Shown in pieces: positions 57,455 through 64,000 of a stretch of 64,000 nt of DNA (position 1 is its first letter; each line of letters opens with the position of its first letter). The stretch spans positions 1,488,001-1,552,000 of the forward strand of contig JAWNGF010000004.1 of assembly GCA_037039685.1 (NCBI GenBank), given 5' to 3'. The position numbers and the translations under genes were made by a program. The notes under the pieces are model-generated. The model was not told the origin of the DNA. It made no database searches and worked only from the letters and a program-made list of their open reading frames with translations. The stretch comes from Ceratobasidium sp. AG-K (lineage: Eukaryota > Basidiomycota > Agaricomycetes > Cantharellales > Ceratobasidiaceae).

Positions 57455-58031
57455 TCAATATTGGTTGCTCATTAGGTCGGTGAGCATGTCGAGTGAGAAC
57501 TTTGAAGCTACTCCCTGCGCCTCCAGCGAGGTGACAAAGTTAAAGTAGAACCTGACGAGTTCATGACAGCTCCAGGAGGGCTTAAGAGGCTCCTTTGGGA
57601 AGCAGAACACTCTAGGCTCATCATGAGGTCGCAATGGTAAAGTTCGATTTTATGCCTCTCTCCAGTGCAAGAGTCTTCGGTAAAGCGCGGATTTTCCTAG
57701 ATATATGACAAGGCAATAACACCCAGTGGTTTATACCCATCGGTAAGTTGCGTATGGACGCCAGCGAGCTCGCCTGCGGGATTGTACCCGAGGTCGAGTT
57801 CGACAAATCGCTCCTGCCTGTTGAACGAGTCGACCTCCTGATTTTCATTATCCGATCATTGGGTTGACCAGGCTGCGCATTGGGTGGGAGTGGGAAAGCG
57901 TAGAATGTGGCGTCATTGAATGCCCCTATGTCATGGGTTTCATCGGGGTTTGAGAGCTGGGGATCAGAGAGTTCGTATGATGGATTGGGAACACTGGTAG
58001 TAATACGGTGGATGGAACGACCCGAAGACAT
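57455..58031 (-). pseudogene. Hypothetical gene with apparent frame breaks
   Basis: Coding-like pieces appear in different frames. First is MSSGRSIHRITTSVPNPSYE to QPNDR. Then come NQEVDSFNRQERFVELDLGY with AGELAGVHTQLTDGYKPLGV and ENPRFTEDSCTGERHKIELY. The last is DEPRVFCFPKEPLKPSWSCH to LTDLMSNQY-stop. No GT-AG intron that I could find joins them in frame at about 57840 or 57625. I do not recognise the family. It may be a pseudogene, or the breaks may be sequence errors. Confidence 0.5.
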
Positions 58032-58544
58032 AGTAGGCTAGGTGCAAGGAGGCACTGGAGGGATGTTTGTTGTCGCACCTTGACCCGCCGGATACGACTC
58101 CTTAAATGCACTGCGCCCGTGTCCGTGGATACAATGACTAATGTCTTTTGAGTTATACATATAGCCTTGATCGCGAGGTCCAAGTGAGTGTGCCAAACTG
58201 AAAACGACAGATGTACCTGCGACACGGGGGGGCTGATTCAGCCTTGGAGAACAGGGGTCGATGTTGTCGCCATGAGTCTAATCTCGGCGACTGTGAAAGC
58301 TCCTCACAAGGACCGTTCTGTCGGTGTTCAAATTCTACGCCTTTTGTTTGAACACAAGCGCCCTTCGGATTTGACCCGTTCGTGTCCCACAATAACTTTC
58401 ATTAACGCCAAAAGGAACAACACGGGTTGGTATAGAAACAACAGGTAGACCACAGAGGAGAAACAGGTGGTATGATGGCAGAAAAGAAACAAGAGGATAA
58501 AAAATAAATCGTCGATTACTTTTATTGAGTCTGCCTACGATACG

Positions 58545-61311
58545 TTAAACTGTGCGCGCTGCACTGTACTCGGGAGGTGGCTGGTCTGCAGGGTAGTTGC
58601 CCGAGCCTTGGTCCTGGGCGCTGTTGTCGCCAATGGTCTGACCTGGTCCGAGGTTGCCTCGGGGCCCGTGGTAATGCTTTCGTGCACCGCCAAAGTACCA
58701 CGCGAGAGAGCAGACCATAACACCAACAGTAATTACAGATCTACATAATCCCGTTTGTTAGTACCAAATATACGCATAGCAGGATTGGACTCACGCATAG
58801 TTCATGTTTAGTTCAGTCACAGGCTTGATCGTTGGGAGTGCCAGGATGACAGCGACGAACAAAGTCCAGAGGATGCAGAGAGTGTTGACGGCCCAGCCCA
58901 GGAAGCCATCACCCATGTAAAATGGTCCAGGTTTGAATTTTACTTCGGGGTGATTGCGGAATAGGCGCTGTGGGAGAACCGTCAATGCAAGGCCATAACC
59001 GAGAAGAAAGATGCTTACTCGGCAGAAGATGGGGACAATGTAGGACAAGTCGAGTGCCATCGCTGTCAGCGCAAAAATCGCCTGCGCAGCAATGGGGCTC
59101 GCGAGATCCAAAAGACCTGGCAAAATGCTCAGGAACACAACGAGCCAGACCGCATACAGCGGTACATGCTTCTTGGTGATCTTGCCGAACAATCCCTTGT
59201 CAGGCAAACCCTGATCACGAGAAAACGCATAGAATGTACGAGAGCACGCCTGGAGTGCAGTTTGAACGACAAAGAATGCGGTAAGGCACACCCAGACCCT
59301 GTGTGTACCACGTCAGACCAGTCAGAGCGGAAAGACACGGGTCAGGGACGCACCAGAGGAACAACGCCCCCGCACGCCCAATGCGCTTGTACATGATCTC
59401 CAAGACAGCGAGGCCGGACGGGCCCGGTAGTTCCTCGAGTGGCCCGGAACAGAGGACGAGGATGATGTTGAAGAGCCATCCAATGAGGCCGGTACCCACG
59501 ACTGACAGGACGGTAGGTTGGCATGTGGATTAGGCAGTTAGGCATGTGCTTACCGGCAATGAAAATAGCAGAAGGAGCTGCCACGGCGGCCCGCTGGACT
59601 TCTTCGCTATAGGTCAGAATATGATATTAGTGGTGAGTTTGTGGGATAGTTTCGGCATGGTTGGACATACGAAATGTGAGCTAGGGAAGGAACCGATCAA
59701 CGCACTGATCTATGAATGTTATAATTTCGACTCACCCGTTGCATCATAATCTGTCATTGTCCATTGGACGCTGAGCAACCCAAACAAGAACGCAAGGCCG
59801 GTATTCCACCCTCCGGTTTGGTTGATTACGCCGGCTGAGCCGAAGACGTAGCTATGGACGCCACCTCGGTTAGGGGGCACGAGGAACTGATTGTATATGA
59901 TACGCACTTTGCCGGATGCATCTCGTCTCGGGGTGTCTTGGCCAGCAGCACGATGATAATCACTGAACGAACAAGCCCCGATATGGCAGTAACAGATTCA
60001 AGCGAAGATAAGTCGACGAATATTTGCAGATCAGGTACGTGACGGTCAGCGTCGCTCTCAAGATATGTCTGAGTACCACTGAATCACTTACGGAGAGTTG
60101 CGCCAACGTTGACAAACACAAAGCCGCTTGTCATCCGAGCTAGGTACTTGGTTGCAAGCGAGTTCTATCCCAAAAAGGCAAGTCGAGTGAGTTATGTTAA
60201 GCGACGGAAGCAGGAAGGAAAGAAGGGGCACTTGGAAGCGAGTGATGCAAGGAAATGAAGCTGATTGACGCGGGGAGGACGGGGATTACGGAGACATGAC
60301 TTACGAGCAGGCCATGAACAACAAGTAAACCGGCCATAAGGCCAACGACCATGCCTTGGGTGACCACAAAATTCTCGTCATTCTTGGAGATTACCACCTA
60401 GGATCGAGGAGCCATTAGCATATCTAATTCAACGAGCGCACGTTCGTGGGACCGGATGGTGAAAGTAGCGGCTGAAACAATGATGCAAGAGGAAAGTTTT
60501 CACAAGCCGGATAGGGAAGGATTGCCAAGAATCAGAAGCACTTACCGCTCCCCAGATCATATTCGACAGCCCGAACTCGGTACTCGAAACTCCAGCGACT
60601 TGTCCAAGCATGTTCAACCTACAGATAGTGTCAGACATATTGACACCTAGAGAAGTAGAGAAAGTTCACCATCCGACTACCCATCCCACAATAGCACGAT
60701 GCCTTGGCGGAACGAGCTCTACAAGGTTTTGATCTGAGGCACGCGACACGAGATAGTCGGATTCTCGGACTTACGAGCAGAAGCGGTGTAGAGCCCACCG
60801 GCGGTCGGGAATGCGGATACAATCTCTGCGATGCTCGCTCCAAGCGTGAAGCACATGGTTGCACCAAGAATCCAGCACCACACGACCTGTTCGCAACAGG
60901 CTATGAGCTCAATCATACGCACACAACAGTGAATCTACTTACTGAGGCTGGGCCACCAAGTGTCAGAGGAGTGTTGAATGTCGTAGCAATAGACGAGCAC
61001 ATTCTATAAGCACGATAAGTGGGCTATAGGCCAAAGACGCGATGAGAAACGTACCCCATGATAGAGAATGCCTATCAATCGAGCCAAATGAGCACCACGA
61101 AGTAGGACAACAGAGGGATTACTTACGAATGAAATCGTTGCAATGTTCGTAAACTCCCGCTTGAACGACGGCTGCACCGAAGTGAGCATAATACGACGTC
61201 TAATGCTCCTCTACGCACCTTGTAGCCCATGGCCATCAGCTCAGCATCGTCACTGTCGACATCGCTCGTCGCGGGAACATTTGCGTCGTACTTCACGTCC
61301 TGCTTCGACAT
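58545..61311 (-). CDS. APC-family amino acid/choline/GABA-type permease
   Basis: Plasma-membrane transporter of the amino acid-polyamine-organocation superfamily, of the fungal Uga4/Hnm1-like type, importing an amino acid, GABA or choline. The N-terminus is MSKQDVKYDANVPATSDVDS, then ELMAMGYKPSFKREFTNIAT, FSIMG, GATMCFTLGASIAEIVSAFP with TAGGLY, GWLNMLGQVAGVSSTEFGLS, FLFGLLSVQWTMTDYDATAH, ISEEVQRAAVAAPSAIF, FYAFSRDQGLPDKGLFGKI and YIVPIFCR. Multiple hydrophobic helices (about twelve) are visible. The C-terminal tail is hydrophilic (GPGQTIGDNSAQDQG). It has at least twelve short introns. It is divergent from EFG1, 193 bp apart. Confidence 0.88.
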
Positions 61312-61504
61312 CAGGAGGGGGATGGGGGTATGGGTGGAGATAAGAGCACCAAAATCAGGACCCAAAATATTTAAGTGTTCCTCATGGACGATAAGCCAAG
61401 TACCTGATCGTATATCGGCAAATACAAATCTCTTTTGCCGGTTCTTGGCGCCAGGCGCTTCTCAAATTTGCATCAACAAATCTCGCTTCCGGTCCTCCAC
61501 CACC
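61312..61504. promoter_or_regulatory. Divergent promoter between permease and EFG1
   Basis: 193 bp separate the two start codons, so both promoters and leaders must lie here or overlap. I see no consensus box that decides either start. Confidence 0.45.
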
Positions 61505-62592
61505 ATGCCGCCCTCTCGACGCCGAGATACCCAGGCTGCCTCGGCCTCCAATACAAAAGCACATAAATACCACAAGAAATCGAACCCGGATGAGCCTGGC
61601 GTTCAGAAAGTCAAGGCTGCCCTCCGGCAGACTCGGAGATTACTTGCAAAGGTGCGTTGGTTTTGTGGCGCTAGTGATGGCGGAATGTAACCGAGGGCCC
61701 CAACAACCATCAGGAAAACCTCGCAGCAGATGTCAGAATTCAAACCGAACGTAGGCTCAAATCGCTAGAGTCGGATCTTGCAAAGGCAGAACTACGAAAG
61801 AAGGAGCGAGCGATGGCCGTGCGGTACCACAAGGTATCTATCTCACATTTCCTCATTGGTTTAGCGAAATTCGAATTCGTCTGACTTACCATAGCACACG
61901 ATGGGTAGATAAAGTTCTTTGGTACGTCATATGTCCGAAAATATCCTTTGTCGTATTTATAACTCGGGGTTTAGACAAACAAAAGGTCGTTCGCAAACTC
62001 AAGCAAGCCAAACGAGCATTGGAAGAGCCCGAACTGGACAAGAAGGAGCGCAAGAAACTCCAAAAGGCACTCCTGGCCCAACGCGTAGACTTGAATTACA
62101 TTCTCGTGAGCAACATTCTATCTCGTTGATTCTGAATCTAAACACTGGAATGTGTGCACACGACAGAACTACCCCAAACTCGAAAAATACATTGCGCTTT
62201 ATCCCACGAGCGAGTCAAGTGATCCCGAGACAGACAAGTTACGTGAGCAACGCCGCGAGCTTATACGGCAGGCGATGGCAAGTGGTGAAATGAGTGCCGA
62301 GCCCGAGGGTGGGAATGATGGAGAAGGATCGGCCGAGGAGGATGCGGAGGATGACGAAACGGAAGACGCGGTGGAACCAGTGCCTTCAAAACCTGCCAAG
62401 CAGAAAGAGTTACGCAAGGTCAAGCAGGGTAAGAATAAATCGAAAGGCGGTAGTGAGGGGGAGCCCAGCACCAGCGAGAGCCCGAGAAAAATTGAAAACG
62501 ACAATGACCCCAAAAAGTCAAAGCAGAAGGCGGCGTTGACCTCTCAGCAGCAACTGGTCAATGTCAAAGACGATGATTTCTTTGACGCATAA
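61505..62592 (+). CDS. efg1: rRNA-processing protein EFG1
   Basis: Nucleolar protein needed for 18S rRNA maturation. It starts MPPSRRRDTQAASASN after a CCACCACC leader. The conserved core is VQKVKAALRQTRRLLAKENL with ADVRIQTERRLKSLESDLAK, then RKKERAMAVRYHKVKFFDKQ, KLKQAKRALEEPELDKKERK and NYPKLEKYIALYPTSES. Mostly helical and Lys/Arg/Glu-rich, with an acidic low-complexity segment (EEDAEDDETEDAVEP) and a KKSKQKAA basic tail ending DDDFFDA. Introns lie near 61651-61712, 61833-61910, 61922-61975 and 62106-62162. Length (about 280 residues) is usual for the family. Confidence 0.9.
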
Positions 62593-63630
62593 TGCGTCTT
62601 GCATTAAAGTTTGTATAGTATGTTTGTGATTCGGGTGTGAAAATCTATACATTTGCTTTCACCAAATACCCCCAGTTTGGACGACCAGCGCACATTGGAT
62701 GAGGAAATGACCGATAGTATATGATATGAACTGTGTCACATATTCTTTGGGTCGTGGTACTTATCCGAATGTCTTTCAGGGAGACGGGAGACGGGAGCCC
62801 TCAGCACTATGGCGTTTCATCGAGACAGGAAAGGCTCGGTGGCAAGCGGGCGAGCAGGCAGTCATAGAACAGTCCGCAAAACACAATATGCGCATATTAG
62901 TTGCGGTGAGAGTATTGCTAACCAAGCCTGTGTGTAGATAAAAAGCCACTAAAATCTCACGTGGACGTCGGCTAGACACATGCAACCCAAATCTATCCAA
63001 CTCTAAGTACACCAATTAGACAATCGTGTGTTAGTGAACTGTATTGGCTCATGTACTCGACGGCACCTATTTTAGCCGGCATACTTCCGTTTCGGTCCCG
63101 CTATCTCACCAGCTCTGCCGCCTGGGGTCCGATTGCGTGATATATAACCTTGGCTCTCGTTTTAGGCCACACGCGTGCTCTCGTTCCCCTTACCTTACAT
63201 CTGAAATATTATTACTCCTGCGTGCAGGTCCCGATTGCAGGTACCACGCCCTACTGTGTCACATGTTTAGGGACCTTGAAATAGTGGACCTGATAGTTGA
63301 CCCAAGCAGCGCCCTGGCTCTAACTGACAAGGCGTCAGAAATCCTGCTACCGATCGTTTGCTCTCCCGAATCTAAATTGCTAGATGTGAGAAGACCCACG
63401 CAACTCAATCCAATCCAGGTGCAGGGTATATACAACTCCGATGAGCGGCCCATAGCCGGAAGTAGGTCAACGACCGCTTCAATACCAGGCAAGGTACTAG
63501 CACCCACGATTAAGGGGGGTCTCTCCCTTAGAGGCTGCTACTTTATATTCATATATGGGGCCTTATCCTACAGAACGTGGGTATAATACAAGAGTATTAA
63601 TACAAGGGATCTAGCCGTGAAAAACAGCTT
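62593..63630. other. Gene-poor stretch
   Basis: About 1 kb between convergent genes. A 180-residue plus-strand frame at 63044-63586 has no motif, no introns and no supporting context, so I leave it out. Nothing else recognised. Confidence 0.4.
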
Positions 63631-64000
63631 CTATGATAAGACAAGCTGCTGAGGCTCTCCAAGGTTTGCCCGCGTGGTCGCTTCAATGCACATTACGTAT
63701 CTGCCAGCGTCGCCGTCAAGGGGGTGCATTGCCTGAAAAAAATTAGTCAAACATTGGCCCATCATTCAGAAGCCACCCACCACTCCACAAAAATTGTACG
63801 CCAAGTGATCTACGCCTTCGTTCTGTAAGCGATCCGGATGCCATGATATCAGAGCTCTATAACGACCGGGAGCCGTTTTCTGCTTATCTCCTTCGGTCAG
63901 GACCTCAACGATAGGGACAGATCCAACATATTTAGTGTCGCACCCCGCCTCTACCTGAACGGTGACAGAAAAATGTTAGAATGCGACCAAAATTTTGTGT
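63631..64000 (-). CDS. Unknown protein, C-terminal part (5' end outside window)
   Basis: Two exons give a consistent frame. The first (up to about 63954) reads CDTKYVGSVPIVEVLTEGDK, then APGRYRALISWHPDRLQNEG and HLAYNFCGV. After a GTGGGT...CAG intron the second reads AMHPLDGDAGRYVMCIEATT, then ANLGEPQQLVLS-stop at 63631. I do not recognise the family. A further exon starts before 63954 and the gene leaves the window. Confidence 0.55.

Noticed and set aside
63044..63586. Plus-strand frame of 180 residues
   Set aside because: It has no motif, no introns and no homologous look, and lies between two convergent genes; chance is likely.

Overview
The window is a eukaryotic, fungal segment. Its genes are cut by many short introns of about 45-60 bp, with GT donors plus a few GC donors. 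The gene set (SAGA subunit, CCT8, GH18 chitinase, cutinases, APC permease, MYND proteins, Zn2Cys6 factor, TKL kinase-TPR proteins) fits an agaricomycete. The mix of repeated cutinases and kinase-TPR genes suggests a Rhizoctonia/Ceratobasidiaceae-type plant-associated fungus, but that is inference and I could not search a database. I see no tRNA, rRNA or CRISPR.

Left arm (1-15.8 kb), ordinary housekeeping genes: the 3' part of an SPT7-like SAGA subunit (+), a four-RRM Mrn1-like RNA-binding protein (-), a penta-EF-hand protein (-), a gene-poor 2.2 kb, a secreted GH18 chitinase (+), a mitochondrial-type twin ABC ATPase (-) and CCT8 (-).

Middle (15.4-49.3 kb): two direct, adjacent copies of a unit of about 17 kb. 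The unit starts inside CCT8 and ends inside a kinase gene. Each copy carries a hemerythrin-like gene, cutinase A, a gene joining a HeLo/MLKL-like helical domain to a pseudokinase, cutinase B, a TKL kinase joined to eight 42-residue TPRs, a 421-bp inverted-repeat element, a collapsed second kinase, a relic of the neighbouring transcription factor gene, and the start of a third kinase. The join between the copies is a G/T-only stretch of about 260 bp with indel-rich flanks that look like unpolished sequence. The duplication may therefore be a real heterokaryon or tandem event, or a haplotype-joining assembly artefact. Copy 2 has intact pseudokinase and kinase-TPR reading frames. In copy 1 the pseudokinase gene has a frameshift and the kinase-TPR gene has lost its ATG.

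Right arm (49.3-64 kb): the rest of the third kinase-TPR gene (frameshifted), a transcription factor with two complete Zn2Cys6 clusters and three half clusters (-), a MYND-finger protein (-), a broken hypothetical gene (-), an amino-acid/choline-type permease (-) divergently paired with rRNA-processing EFG1 (+), and the 3' end of an unknown gene (-).

The most interesting content is the neighbourhood of an active-looking TKL kinase with a repeat domain and a pseudokinase with an MLKL-like N-terminus. By architecture this resembles a kinase/executor cell-death pair, which is a hypothesis only.
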